Notes: generated by a model not told the origin, from the letters alone. Counted from the first letter of the stretch, positions 10,163 to 22,164 are shown. The stretch: 64,000 nucleotides of DNA from Orychophragmus violaceus (GCA_030180135.1 CM058231.1:55066235-55130234); one strand, 5' to 3'. Numbers and translations: made by a program.

Positions 10163-10701
10163 TGTGAGATCTGGGATTCACACTAAGAATTTGTATTCGT
10201 GGATTTGGACTTTTGAATATAGAAATGGTATAGATTTCCTATGAATCAAAGACTTTATTGAGATTGATCGTCGAGATAGAACAAACACAATCGAAAAGAG
10301 AGTACAAGGTATAATGATTGAGTTATCTAGTCGAAGTTTTCTTAGCTAGGGTTTGAATGTCTTGAATGAATCGCCACTTCTCCTTTAAATACTCTCGACT
10401 TTGATCTCCTTGTTCCGATATTTCGGCCTCACCGTCATAACGATCTCCGATATTTGCGTGGATCAGTTGAAGTGACGAAGACCGGGTTGCTCTATCTCCA
10501 CGTCGTCTCCTACCGAGCTCGAGCTCGATTGCTTCCCACTTCGGCATTGCTTGGGCCTTGTCAAGAAATCAATCGTACAGGCCAATCAGAGGATAGTTAT
10601 CGATCTCTCTCTGTCTTGATATTGGAGCGGGCTCATAACTATGAGCCTTTATTTTATTTGTTAATGGGCTGAATTTTCTAGAGGGAAATCTAGTACCAAC
10701 A
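10163..10701 (-). repeat. Tat element 5' LTR
   Basis: 539 bp, beginning TGTGAGATCTGG and ending GTACCAACA, so TGT...ACA termini. PBS and gag follow on the left in the right order for a leftward element. The other LTR is beyond the window, so its target duplication cannot be checked. The base after the LTR belongs to MULE transposase coding sequence, so this element inserted into that gene. Confidence 0.85.
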
Positions 10702-10983
10702 GTTGTGAGAGACCAGATTTGGCATTTTGTGGTTGATAAGCTCAAAGGAGGGCGGTTTATTACTCTGCGTGATGGTTCTACACATCAAGAACTTGTTGAG
10801 ATGGTACCAGATGATTATATGCTGTACAAGAAAACCGAGCTGGTGGAGTTATCATATCCATTGCCGGAAGCACTCTTGAAACCAATGGATCTGGATAGCC
10901 CTCCGGTTTATGTCACAAATGATAGGCAAGTAAGGAGCATGGTTGAGTTAGCTAATACGCATTTAATCCGTCTATGTGTCTCG
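10702..10983 (+). pseudogene. MULE transposase, N-terminal segment
   Basis: The plus-strand frame reads from the Tat LTR edge (QIWHFVVDKLKGGRFITLRD) through SYPLPEALLKP to PPVYVTNDRQVRSMVELANT. It resembles the N-terminal domain of plant MuDR-type transposases (a ubiquitin-like fold followed by an acidic linker). There is no start codon because the Tat LTR removed or displaced the 5' end. The frame runs into copia-B at 10984, and after the second TSD copy it continues in the same frame at 18254 with an acidic Asp/Glu-rich stretch. The copia insertion therefore hit one continuous exon. Confidence 0.8.
10979..10983. repeat. Target-site duplication of copia-B (TCTCG)
   Basis: TCTCG just before the LTR at 10984, repeated at 18249-18253 just after the second LTR. 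Standard 5-bp Ty1/copia duplication. Confidence 0.95.
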
Positions 10984-11665
10984 TGTTGGGAATGTCCTGA
11001 AATCTACCCGTACTATCTCTAGAAAGTATGATAAGTGTCGAGATCAGACATAAGTCATAAATACTGGGTGATCATGATGGCTTGCTAGAGTCCGCTCTTG
11101 ATCTATAAGTTTAGGACTTATTACCAGTATTGTATGATCCCAAAGGGTCACACACCATAGCTAACGGGAAAGTTAAGATGGAATTAATACGGTAAGATGC
11201 AGTAGCATTTAATGTATTTGTACAGAGAGTTGGGCAGACAACAAATAGGCTTTTGTCTGATTTGTGTCTTGGGCCCAAAAGACTAATGAGCTATTAGTTT
11301 AATTAATTAATTAAACTTGGGCCCATTAGTGAAATAAGTAGGAACAAGGGTTGAAAAACCCTAGCATTCTCTTTGTTCTCCTGCGATTTGGAGCAGCCCA
11401 GCCGTGGCTCTCTTTCTCTCTTGAATCTCTCTGTTGATCATCCATCCGGTCTAGCAGCCATCCGTGCTTGTAAGCGTGTGGATACTGAGGAGGAATAGGT
11501 GATTCATCTGTTCTAGAACTGATCTCGACATTACAATCATTCCGCTGCAAAAGGTAATGTCCAGGTTTGTTTTATGATTCGTTTTGCAAGAACCTAGATC
11601 TGTTTAAGGATTTGTGTTAGGTTGTAATTGAGAATTAAACCTTGAACAAACACCATAATCCTTCA
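10984..11665 (+). repeat. Copia-B 5' LTR
   Basis: Starts TGTTGGGAATGTCC and ends ATAATCCTTCA. It contains an A/T palindrome built of TTAATTAA near 11300. The partner is 17567-18248. Confidence 0.95.
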
Positions 11666-11666
11666 G

Positions 11667-11680
11667 TGGTATCAGAGCCA
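11667..11680 (+). promoter_or_regulatory. Copia-B primer binding site (tRNA-iMet type)
   Basis: TGGTATCAGAGCCA one base inside the 5' LTR, complementary to the 3' end of plant initiator tRNA-Met (known for Ty1/copia). Confidence 0.95.
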
Positions 11681-13401
11681 GGTTGTTGGTTTCTTGTAAT
11701 TTGGATCATAGGGCTGTTTAATGTGTTAGAGAATCAATTATGCTAAAATTGATTAAAACCTTAATGCCCTAATCGTTTGTTTTAAGTCTCGGCATGTTTA
11801 ATTAATTAAACCCTAATTGGCTCACGATATTGCGTGTGCCGTGTGATATTGTGTGTGCGTGTGATATTGTGTGAGCCAATTAATAATCGATCATGAATGA
11901 GTCGATTAATAATCGATCGCTTGTTATGGTCTCGGTAATTAATGTTGCCGAGTGATGATCGCTTGTTATCGATGATCGCTTGTGTTGTTGGCCGAGAGAT
12001 GCCGATCGATAATTAATATTGCCGAGAGATGGGCCACGTGGAGTAGTTGGCCGAGATCGATCTCGCGATCGTGAGGCTAGCTTGGATCACGATGCGTGTG
12101 CCATATGCGTGTGCCATGATGCCGAGAGTCGTCCATGATCGTGTGTTGCGATGATCGATCGTTTGCGATCGTGAGCGACCGTTGTTGGATCATGGGCCTC
12201 GGATGGATCATGGGCCACAAATTGCGTAAATGGGCCGAGTTGGATCTTCGATCCGTTTGTTTGGCCCGTTAAATTTTTACGTCCCGCGGATAGTCAATCG
12301 GTTAAACCGAGCTTCGCGGTTCGTTGCCCAAGACCACACCGATTTAACCGGTCCATTCAATTGGCGGTTAATTGTGTGTTTAAAGCCTTAAACCGCAAGT
12401 TAAATCAAATTGGCTAAAACACTAGGTGTTTCTTCCCGGTTTTGGATTTAACTGAACCGATCCAATTTAATTGGTGGTTCAAGCGGTTAACCCAAATCGC
12501 GGTTTGCTGGAAATAATTTAATACATAGTATTATTTAATTTCTGGTTAAACCGGATTTAAATTCATAAAATTGAATTTTAACCTAAACCGAAGGCTGGTC
12601 TAAGTTTGATTTGGTTGGACCAAATAATTTAGAGCTGGTCTGGTTTAGTAAATAACCGATGGTTTTGATAGTTAATTTGGTCTTGGACCAGAATTAATAA
12701 ACCGGATCGGTTATGTCAAATTATTGGGCCAACTGGAATTCTATGGTCTTGGGCCAAGAATTGGGCCTATAATTTGTGACCCAACCCAAAATATTTATAA
12801 AATATTAAATTAGAAATTTCTATTTTTAGTAAGTGACTAAATTTAGAAAGTTTCTAAAATAAGAAAGTTTCCCAAAATAGTAATCTTCTATTTTTGGAAA
12901 TAAAACTTAAAATCCTCAAAAACAATATCAAGCTTGGATGTCTTTCCAATCTTGTCAGCTACTTAACGCTTATTCGATTACAGATATGGCTTACAGTGTG
13001 AGGTGTCTGTTTTCGCATAAGTAAAGTAGTATATAGTCACTAATTTCATTGGGAGTCCCAGACTTTAGTGATTATTTGACTGTAAGAGATTGGTTTCCTT
13101 GACTGGGCCATCGGGAGTCCCGGGCCTTGAGACATCTGGTGAATTTGGGCCTTGGGCCCAATTCACAACCGAGAGTTATTGGTTATAACTAGCTGTGTGT
13201 ATGCTTACCAAGTAAAGCTAATTCCGGGTGACGGCCAGTGGCCCACTTTGGATTTAGCTGAACATGGGTCTCGGAATCATTGCATTCTTATGAGGTTAAA
13301 CAAAGAAATTTTGAATGCAATGCGAGTTTTCTTATAAGTTATTAAGATTACTCTTTTATGAACTAAATAACCAAAACTCTATTTATCTCTAAATTTTAGC
13401 T
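11681..13401 (+). other. Copia-B leader, noncoding
   Basis: 1.7 kb without a credible gene. 11820-12190 is rich in GATCG words, TGATATTGTGTG and GCCGAGAGAT repeats. 12290-12720 is rich in GGTTTAA/TTAACCG words. The part from about 12470 on is shared with 44704-45625 (inverted copy). The part before it is not. Confidence 0.7.
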
Positions 13402-14292
13402 ATGACGAGCACAAACAATCAAAACACTTTCTCGATCCGGTATGTCCTTGAGATGGACAAACTGAACGGATCAAATTTCTTGACTTGGTCGCGGAACCTG
13501 AGACTAGTTCTCAGGCAGGAGAGAAAGGACTATGTCCTTGAAAGAGCTCTCCCCGTGAGGATCGGGTCTAATGCCTCTCATGCAGTATATAATGCTTGGA
13601 ATAAGCATTATAATGATGCGGTAGATGTGCGTGGTCTGATATTGGCTACCATGGACTCAGATTTGCGGAAGCAATATGAGAACATGGAGTCGCCAATAGA
13701 GATGATCAGCAGCCTGAAATTGAAATTTCAGGAGCAGGTAAGAGTGGAGAGATACCAGTTGGTTAAATCTCTCACTAGCTGCAAGCTACCAAATGATCAT
13801 CCAGTAAGTCCTCATGTCAGTAAAATGATGGGTTACATTGATAACCTGAGGAAACTGGATTATCCAGTTAGCCAGGAATTGGCAACTGAGATCATTCTGC
13901 AGTCACTGCCGTCAAGCTATGATAAGTTCGTAAGGAACTATATCAAGAAAGGCTTAACGAAGACGTTGACTGAACTGCATGATATGCTCAAGACAGTTGA
14001 GCCAAACGTGAAGAGTACCCTGTATCACCTCATGGAGGAGAAGGGTAGGTTTACTAAACCTAATGCTGACAAGGGTGAAGGCAAAGTTGTCCAGATTTTG
14101 AATCATGGCAAGCGTGTGTCTTCTGAGCCCGAGTCAGATACCTCTTACGTTGGCAAGTGCTGCTACTGTAAAGAGACTGGGCATTGGAAGAGAGATTGCA
14201 TTAAATTCATGGAAGATTATGAGGAGTTAAAGTTGATGTATGAGACTACTTCCTCAGGTATTCATGTTATTACTTCAAGTTATACCTTGTAG
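13402..14292 (+). CDS. gag: Copia gag (capsid-nucleocapsid), intact
   Basis: A 296-codon open frame starting MTSTNNQNTFSIRYVLEMDK. The fold region contains GSNFLTWSRNLRLVLRQERK, ISSLKLKFQEQVRVERYQLV, and ELATEIILQSLPSSYDKFV, which is the pattern of plant copia gag (UBN2-type) domains. A CCHC zinc knuckle CYCKETGHWKRDC sits near residues 252-265. The start is supported by the identical start and length of the relative at 43813-44703. The two proteins differ at few positions although both elements lack a working pol. The product would form the virus-like particle and package RNA. A polymerase supplied by another copy would be needed. Confidence 0.92.
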   Translation: MTSTNNQNTFSIRYVLEMDKLNGSNFLTWSRNLRLVLRQERKDYVLERALPVRIGSNASHAVYNAWNKHYNDAVDVRGLILATMDSDLRKQYENMESPIEMISSLKLKFQEQVRVERYQLVKSLTSCKLPNDHPVSPHVSKMMGYIDNLRKLDYPVSQELATEIILQSLPSSYDKFVRNYIKKGLTKTLTELHDMLKTVEPNVKSTLYHLMEEKGRFTKPNADKGEGKVVQILNHGKRVSSEPESDTSYVGKCCYCKETGHWKRDCIKFMEDYEELKLMYETTSSGIHVITSSYTL

Positions 14293-16700
14293 GTATTGGA
14301 TACTGATTGTGGCACTGATATTTGTTATAATATGCAGAGCCTGGACAACAGTAGAACGTTGAAGGAAGGGCAAGTGGAACTGCAAGTCTGGAAGGAGCTT
14401 GGGATGCTGCCTCAGCCGTAGGGTTTTCACTTGTAGATGCCTTTGAGGCTTGGTTTTGTATTAATAATTGCTACAATGTACCTGCTTTAAGCAGAGTTGT
14501 CTTTCATTTTCTTGTAAAGAATTTGAATGTTTTTCATTTTGATAAAGACAAGTTTTGTTCTTTTGATCTTAATGAAATGTTAATTGTAGCACCCTATTCA
14601 AGGAATGGGTTTTATATCTTAAACCAAAAAGTGCCTAAATGTAACATAAATACCGAATTGGTTTAAATCTGATGAATTAAACCTGATTTTTCTTGGCATA
14701 AATGTTTTTGGTCACATAGAGTGAGTCGGATTCAGAAACCCCATAGTTATGGACTTTTGGGCTCATTTGAATGGATATCTTATGAGACTTGAATTCTGCT
14801 TACTGGACCAAAACACAAAGGGCCCATCTTAGCCAAGCTAGAGAAAGGCCCAAAGGCTTATTGGACATTTGACATACTCATATATGTGGTCCGATGAGCA
14901 GTAATGCCAGAGAAAATTTCCTGTACTTCATTGTCTCTACTGATTACTTCAGTGAGTGTGACTGTGTTCATTTGATGAGACACAAGTAGGAATCTTTGAT
15001 ATGATCGAAAGAGTTCCAAAATGAGGTATAGAATCTGAGTGACAGAAGTATTGAGACTCTGGATTAGATCACGAGTGAGAATACTTAAGTCATTGATGGT
15101 GTGATCATCTGAATGAGTGTGAAGTCGCTTCACAGCTCATTTCTCCAGAAAAACCTAGAGGTGTTTCTGTGAGAAAGAATCAGATCTTATTAGAAATGAT
15201 TAAAGATGAGTCACACGAATCTTCCATGATATTATTCTTTAAGAATAACGCTCTAGAAATATCTAAGTTTACGCTAAAATAGTTCCACCAATATCAGTTG
15301 AAAGACACCACGTAAATGTGGATTGGAAATGATCCAAATTCGTCTTTACTGAGTATTTGTAGTTGAGCTACTTCGCTGGTTGTCCTAGGGAAACCAAGGC
15401 TTGTTACTTTTACGTCCATTCTGTTTTCTAAGAAGGGAAGTAACTTTCCAAGAAGAACAGTGGGAGTAAAAGTATAACTCGAAGAAATTCGAGAAATACA
15501 GGATGATCATTAATTGAACCTGATGATCATTGAAAGTTGCCATGATCTGATGATCATTGAAAGTGACGAACCTGCGAAATTCACAAAAGCGAAAGTGAGC
15601 CCGGACTCCGAAAAATTACACTATGTGTAAGTTAGCTTTATTGATCCATTCATGGATGGAAGCAAACACATCGGAGTTGGAATCTTTGTTCTGTTGAAGT
15701 AGTCAAAGTTTTGACTTGAACAGGAACGAAGTGGAACTGTACGTTTACTAAAAGATAAGTGGGAGCGATGTTGCATTTCTCATATTGTATGTCGATGACA
15801 TACTGATTCTCGGAAATAACGTCCCAATGCTGCAGTCGGTAAAGTACTGGCTTGGGAGTTGGTTTTGTAATTGACATGAATAAAGCCACGTAGTTCTTGG
15901 ATTTTGGATCTAAAGATAGAGATCCAAAAGAGCTGGTAGGACAAAGTCAGGATTCTTAAATTGACAAAGTCCTACACCTAATCAGCAATCCAAGAAGGGC
16001 TTTATGCCAATGTCACATGGCAATACGTTAAGCAAGAAACAGTGTCCTACGATAACTGCTGAGCTTGAATGCATGGATAGGATTCCATATGCGTCGGCAA
16101 TTGGATCTATCATGTATGCCATGACACGTACTTGTTTTGATGTTGCTTTAATGTTAAGCAAGACAAGTAAAGACCAGTCAAATCCAGCAAAGAATCACTG
16201 GATTGCCGTAAAGAATATCCTGAAGTATTTGAGGAATACTAAGGATAAGTTCTTGGTTTACGGAGAAAGTGAGGTGCTACAAGTCGATAGAGTCTGAAAG
16301 GCAAGTTTCCAATAGACAAAGATAATTCCTGGTCACAGTCCGGCTATATCTTGTGTCTAACTGGCGGTGCAAGGCACTGTTGCTGACTCCATGACTTAAG
16401 CTGAACAATTTCGCAGCTTGAGAAGCGGCGAAAGAGGATGTTTGGATAGAAGAGTTCATCACTGAACTTGATGTGATTCACAGCATAGATGAGCCTAGCT
16501 GCACATCAGAGGTCCAAACACCTTGAGGGTAGGTATAACCTATTCCGTGAGATAAATGACAGAGGTGTTAAGTAGATAAGCAAGTTTCATCGAATGAGAA
16601 CGTTGCTAATCTATTAACGAAGCCACTCCTTATGCCTAAGCACGAGTCGCGGACTGTAGCTGTAGGATGAGTGAAATTAAGATGTAGTCTTAATTTCAGT
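14293..16700 (+). pseudogene. Copia-B pol debris (protease, reverse transcriptase, RNase H fragments)
   Basis: After the gag stop a protease-like VLDTDCGTDICYNMQS follows at about 14296-14340. The usual DT/SG triad is altered to DTDC. Most of integrase and the N-terminal half of reverse transcriptase are missing. At about 15785-15870 the sequence reads ILYVDDILILGNN, the YVDD catalytic block, in a short frame. At 16004-16297 there is an RNase H-proximal segment (IPYASAIGSIMYAMTRTC, HWIAVKNILKYLRNT). Stops and frameshifts abound. The same fragments in the same order are present inverted at 41888-43800, so the losses predate the split of the two copies. Confidence 0.8.
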
Positions 16701-17566
16701 GGGAGTTTGTAAAGGGCTTTACTTAGTTGTTTTGAAAGGTTCATGTAAACATTTTAAAATGTTAATGAAATTTTTATTTCTGGATTATTTTAACTGTGAT
16801 ATAAAATAATCGTTCCAAAATGATTCATGTCATTATATATGGGCCATCGAAGTACATGAGTAGACTTGATCCTGAAACCCCATATTTAACGAAGTGACAT
16901 AAATCATAGTGTCCATAGTCGAAGGTTGTTGAAATTGGAACACCAACAACCTGTTGAGACTAGATTGTGTTGAGACTTATGACCAAGTTTCGAGGGGTCA
17001 TAGATGCGCGGCATCAAAGTCGACACATAGGTATATGTAGGGGAGCATATGACCGGACATGGCCCGCAAGATGAGAACTCTGCAAGATATTAATATTTGT
17101 GTCATAAGAAGTTCTCATATACGACTATAGAGTATAGTCCTTAGACCTGAGTTCGCATGCATGTGGCTGCACATGGAGTAATGCGCTTTGATCATTGTCT
17201 AACGCTGTTTCGTAACTGGGAGCTATACGGACCTTGGTTGGGTGTATTATGAATTGTGTAGTTCATAGTGATGGAACAAGATGGGATTTGTCCCTGCCGT
17301 TTAACGGAGGTAATATCTCTAGGCCAATCGGAGATTTGATAGCTGGTAAGAGAATGGCCATTCCCAAACGGACTTGCCCAAGTCGTTTGCATTGTCAGTA
17401 TCAAATCTGGTCCGATAAACATGGTCTGGCTATATAAGGATGACACGCATCTTGCCTTATGCCAGATCGAGATATTAAGACAAAAGGATTAGGGAATGTA
17501 GGATTCCAGTACAATCGGAAGATTGTTGGGAATATCCTTTGTAGGATTCCAGTACAAGTGGGAGAT
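16701..17566 (+). other. Copia-B 3' untranslated region and polypurine tract
   Basis: No gene seen. AGGTTGTTG at about 16922 and CAACAACCT at about 16944 form an inverted repeat. The polypurine tract AGTGGGAGAT ends at 17566. Just before it, 17499-17540 is an imperfect second copy of the PPT plus the first about 20 bases of the LTR. Confidence 0.75.
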
Positions 17567-18248
17567 TGTTGGGAATGTCCTGAAATCTACCCGTACTATC
17601 TCTAGAAAGTATGATAAGTGTCGAGATCAGACATAAGTCATAAATACTGGGTGATCATGATGGCTTGCTAGAGTCCGCTCTTGATCTATAAGTTTAGGAC
17701 TTATTACCAGTATTGTATGATCCCAAAGGGTCACACACCATAGCTAACGGGAAAGTTAAGATGGAATTAATACGGTAAGATGCAGTAGCATTTACTGTAT
17801 TTGTACAGAGAGTTGGGCAGACAACAAATAGGCTTTTGTCTGATTTGTGTCTTGGGTCCAAAAGACTAATGAGCTATTAGTTTAATTAATTAATTAAACT
17901 TGGGCCCATTAGTGAAATAAGTAGGAACAAGGGTTGAAAAACCCTAGCATTCTCTTTGTTCTCCTGCGATTTGGAGCAGCCCAGCCGTGGCTCTCTTTCT
18001 CTCTTGAATCTCTATGTTGATCATCCATCCGGTCTAGCAGCCATCCGTGCTTGTAAGCGTGTGGATACTGAGGAGGAATAGGTGATTCATCTGTTCTAGA
18101 ACTGATCTCGACATTACAATCATTCCGCTGCAAAAGGTAATGTCCAGGTTTGTTTTATGATTCGTTTTGCAAGAACCTAGATCTGTTTAAGGATTTGTGT
18201 TAGGTTGTAATTGAGAATTAAACCTTGAACAAACACCATAATCCTTCA
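17567..18248 (+). repeat. Copia-B 3' LTR
   Basis: 682 bp, about three mismatches to 10984-11665. It is followed by the TSD TCTCG at 18249-18253. Confidence 0.95.
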
Positions 18249-20433
18249 TCTCGAGCCGATCCGGTATGGATGATGCAGATGTTGTGAATCATGATGACAA
18301 ATATGAAGCTGAAGATGTAGACGAAGATGACAAAGAAGAAGACTGGAATGAGGAAGATGTGGACTCAGTCTCGGAGGATTATGTTTGTGGTGGTGTTGGT
18401 AATGATGATGTTGGTAGCTTGGATGTGCCTGAGAATGTTTTCATGAAACACGCTGAGGCTTACCATGACGATGCTGATTATACCCTATATGGGAAAGGGA
18501 AACATGAAGATGTAGATGTGGAAGAAGATGAAGATTATAAGAAATATTAGTTGGAGGGTATGAGTAATCAGAGTGTTCGCAGAAGGGACTTATCTGAGGG
18601 TATCATTCTCAATAGGTGTTTTGATAGCAAGAAAGACCTAATATCAGAGCTACGTTTGACGGCGATAATGAAGAAATTCGCATTTAGGACAGAGAAGTCT
18701 GACAAGACACATTTTGTGGCTAAATGTCATGTGGAAGGATGCAAGTGGATGCTTCGAGCGTGTGTGAAGAGCGAACCAAACAAGTATTGGGTGATGATCT
18801 ATTCAAAACCACATTCATGTTCGATGGCGGACCGGATGTCTACACGCAAACGTTATACTCCAGTTTATATTGGTTGGTTGTTTACTGAATGTTTTGGTAT
18901 GATTGAGGGGATAACACCAAAGCATGTCAAAGTGTCAATGAAGAAGCAGTTTGGGATTAGGATGAGCTACACAACCGCATACAGAGCATTGTTACATGCT
19001 CAAAGGATTGTGAGAGGAACAGCGGAAGATGGGTACGAGAGACCGCCTTCTTTTTGCATGGAATCAGAAAAACAAACCCGGGAACAGTAATTGCTCTTGA
19101 GCTAGATGAGAAGAATATATTTAAGTATCTATTTATAGCATTTGGAGCTTCCATACATGGGTTTACGTTTCTTAGAAGAGTCATTGTGGTGGATGATACT
19201 TATCTTAATGGAAAGTATGGCGGTGTTATTTTCAAATATTTTCGTTGGCTTTGGGAATTGTAGACTCTGAGAATGATGACTCGTGGAAATGGTTTTTCAC
19301 CAAACTGAAAGAATGCATAGTCTCGGATAGATGCAAGTCGATCAAGAATGTGAAGCAGTTTTCCCTTGGGCACAGCGAGGGATATGCTATTACCATCTAC
19401 AAAATAACATAGTTACCAAGTTCAGGGGAAAACATCTTTTGTACTTGGTGAAAAACGCGGCTTACGCTTATACGATTTACGATTTTGACCGAAACATGGC
19501 TTCTTTACGAGCGGTAAATCCTGAACTTGCTGATTACTTGGAGGAGGTGGATGTGAGTCTATGGTCACGCGTGCATTTCAACGGAGACATGTACTTGTCG
19601 GTCTGACAATAGTTATCAGACTTCTAGTGATGTCTGATACAATTCTCAGACCTCACTTGCTGTCTGATTATTTTTCCAGACGACTGGAGAAGTCTGAAAG
19701 CATAATGTTTTTATGATACTTTCTAATTCTTACTTGGGTTAACCTCTTTCAAATTGGTGGATACAGGTACAACATAAAGACGAGCAACATTGCTGAGTCT
19801 ATAAACTCCGCAGTTAAGAAGGCAAAAGGATATCCCATATCTTTCCTTATAGAGTTTATACAAGAGAAACTAGGGACGTGGTTTTGTAAAAGGCGGCTAG
19901 ATGCAATGAGTCTATCAACAACATTTAGACGAGGAGTTGAATATTTGCTGGCTATTCGTGAATATTATGCAGATATGATGACGGCAGAACGCGTAGATAC
20001 GTATAAGTTCGTTGTTAAGGGAGGACATAGGGATTGTGTTGTCGATTTGGAACATCAGAAGTGTGAATGTGGTGTTTGGGATTACGAAAAGATACCTTGC
20101 TCACATGCCATATGCGCTGCACCGGAACTTGAGCTACATATTTCTACCCTTGTATGTCCATCTTACAGAACGGACTACTTGTACGCTGCATACTCGCGCA
20201 ACATCTTACCAAAGAATGTTACTGGCAAAGCTAATCATGACACCGTGCGTGTCTTTCCGCCGGAAGAGAGGCGGAAGCCTGGTAGACAAAAGAAGTCGAT
20301 ATGGCAATCTATACTAGAAATCGCCAAGAAGAAGAGCATTAAACCGAGGAAACTACACAAGCAATATTTTTGTTCGAATTGCAAACAACAAGGCCACAAA
20401 CAACCTAATTGCCCACAACCTGAGGCTGACTAG
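18249..20433 (+). pseudogene. MULE (MuDR-type) transposase, main part, with one intron
   Basis: Continues the N-terminal segment at 10702. An acidic linker (to 18547) ends in an in-frame TAG, and the frame continues into the MuDR DNA-binding region (FDSKKDLISELRLTAIMKKF, CHVEGCKWMLRACVK, 18596-18800). A frameshift near 19055 leads to NPGTVIALELDE and the catalytic VIVVDDTYLNGKYGG (first acidic residue). A deletion and frameshift follow near 19240, then FPWAQRGICYYHLQNNI. The intron 19591-19766 separates HFNGDM from YNIKTSNIAESINSAVKKAK. The C-terminus has a SWIM zinc finger (CECGVWDYEKIPCSHAI, about 20067-20117) and a CCHC knuckle CSNCKQQGHKQPNC. The domain order is that of plant MULE transposases. 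At least one stop and two frameshifts make it inactive. With the divergent Ulp1-like gene behind it, it resembles Kaonashi-type MULEs of Arabidopsis. Confidence 0.88.
19591..19766 (+). other. Intron in the MULE transposase with three hairpin units
   Basis: GTACTT...TACAG boundaries restore the frame between GDM and YNIK at the expected point of the transposase. Inside are CAGAC/GTCTG inverted pairs at 19615-19638, 19647-19666 and 19676-19696, about 30 bases apart. Confidence 0.75.
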
Positions 20434-20440
20434 AAATGGT

Positions 20441-20590
20441 TGAAATCTGATATGATTTAGGGTTTTCTGAAGTCTGATATTATGTTTGTGTTCAGTGAAG
20501 TCTGATAAGTTTTAGGGTTTACAGAAGTCTGATATTTTTTAGGGTTCATTGAAGTCTGACGTAGTAATGTATTCCAGAAGTATGATATTT
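20441..20590 (+). repeat. Minisatellite of about 27-bp units, MULE transposase 3' region
   Basis: Six imperfect units headed by GAAGTCTGATATT at about 20441, 20468, 20496, 20523, 20551 and 20576, spaced 25-28 bases, several followed by TTAGGGTT. It lies directly after the transposase stop. The heading word is the same as one arm of the hairpins in the MULE introns. Confidence 0.8.
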
Positions 20591-20789
20591 AAACTTGTCT
20601 CAATTGTTTGGGTTCTGTTTCAACAAGCGTAGTAATAAACATAACTAGGATTAGTGCTTAAGTTTGTTACATAACTAAAAACAAGCATAAAAGTAGGCCA
20701 AAAGATGCATGTGTTTTTTACAACCACAATAGATAGATATTTCATATGCAAGAAATCCATAGTTTAGGAATCCAAAAGATAGAGGCGGT
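20591..20789. other. Intergenic spacer between convergent MULE genes
   Basis: About 200 bases, AT-rich. No feature seen apart from probable 3' ends of the transposase (+) and the Ulp1-like gene (-). Confidence 0.5.
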
Positions 20790-21544
20790 CTATTTATCAG
20801 CGTAGGTGTCTAGCAAAGCATACTCGGTACGTTGCTCTTCACCTGTTCGCCTGAGTTCAGTCATTATGTCGAAAGCTAGCATGTCCCTGATTGACTTGAT
20901 GTTCTTATCACAAAGATACTTTGGAAACTCCATTCCAAGTGAATGGAACTCGATGAACTTCAAGCAGAACACTCCACAGTCACATGTTTGGTGGTTTTGA
21001 GGAAGATCGTCGCTCCTAACAATCGAGTGGGTGTAACGTTCGATTGGGTATGGCCACCCATCAGCATCAGCTATTTTCAAGATGTGCATCGCATAAGGAA
21101 ACATCTCACAGATTGGTGCCACTGCCGCTCCGACCAACTCATCAGTCCTCGGATTAATGATGCTGTCCCATACTGTTACGTGCCTATCCGGGATAGAAAT
21201 CATAATTGCTACCCAATGATTTCCGCCAGTGTGTAGTGCGGTGTAAATATAATCAATTTCCACCACCCAAGCCTTCGGTGATTTGCAGAATAGTGGTAGG
21301 TCACCAGTGAAGTAATCAAAACAACCAGCAGGAAGCATTCTAGTTGCGGCTGATCCATTCTCTCCTGCACCACTCTTGATAAAATTTGGATAGTGTTGAC
21401 GCCACAAGGCTTGAAGGAGTGTGTCAATGAAGCACAGCCTCTCGATCTTGAACCATTCCGGATGGCTGTGTTGGCGAAGCCTCAACAGATCAATCCCCGC
21501 ATCAATTTGCTGCATCAAGCCAAGCATGTGTTAATATAAAAATA

Positions 21545-21640
21545 TAAAACACAACCAGACATCTATAGAAGTCTGGATATACAACCACACTTCTTTGGAA
21601 GTCTGAATATACATCCAGATTGGAATGGAGTTCTTAATTC
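21545..21640 (-). repeat. Hairpin repeat units in Ulp1-like intron
   Basis: About three 31-bp units of the form CCAGAC-N10-GTCTGG plus ATATACAA, at about 21555-21576, 21586-21607 and 21618-21640, with decay in the third. They lie between exons 21509 and 21664. Same hairpin type as in the transposase intron. Confidence 0.75.
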
Positions 21641-22164
21641 ATAACCATTGGAGTGATACTGACCGTGTCATGCAGCCATTCCTTTGGAGTGCGAAGATCG
21701 TAATACCATTGTAGTGATGTGTTCACTTCCCTATTCGGATAACCCCTATCAAGAACAATACGCTTGTTAGACATCGAGTTAAGAGATTGGGTGTGCATAC
21801 TTACAATCTAAGTAGAATATCAACACATACGGCTGTCTTTTGTTGTAATCATTAAGCGCCTTCACTTGCATCCTGGTGAGAGCAGCACAAGGGTCATATC
21901 TCGGTGTAACCTGTGCTTGGACAACAGGTTTAACTGGAGTCTTCACCTTCTCCTTTTGTTTAACCTGGGTTGCCTTCGCTTGGATGTAAACTTCAGCTGC
22001 TGCCTGCTTAGTGTCCTGTTTAAACATCCGCGTAGAATCGAAGTCTATTCCCGTATCCGACTGTGCAACGATCAGGACACTCGGATCTGTGCTCTCGGGT
22101 ATACTCTGCATAGAAAAATTGACAACCCATGTTAAACATAATGTTCGATCTAAAATTCACACAA

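Larger units (their letters stand above)
1011..10701 (-). mobile_element. Tat-type Ty3/gypsy element, partial, split by Athila-1
   Basis: Composite of gag pieces 1011-1471 and 8398-10088, leader, PBS 10143-10160 and 5' LTR 10163-10701, all leftward. Pol and the 3' LTR are missing or lie off the left edge. At 1010 the element is replaced by Athila gag. It interrupts a MULE transposase at 10702 and is itself interrupted by Athila-1. Confidence 0.8.
10984..18248 (+). mobile_element. Copia-B: young Ty1/copia element with intact gag and degraded pol
   Basis: 7265 bp, LTRs of 682 bp each at 10984-11665 and 17567-18248, initiator-Met PBS at 11667, polypurine tract before 17567, and TCTCG duplications. 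The LTRs differ at only about three positions by eye, so it is among the youngest insertions here. The internal region has a long leader (11681-13401), an open 296-codon gag, and then about 2.4 kb of broken pol debris. A relative with the same pol loss and an intact gag is inverted at 41888-46900, which suggests a family propagated in trans. Confidence 0.95.

Noticed and set aside
21763..21808. A 31-base intron that would keep the Ulp1-like frame
   Set aside because: It restores the phase but is far below the usual minimum size of plant introns. A frameshift mutation is more likely.
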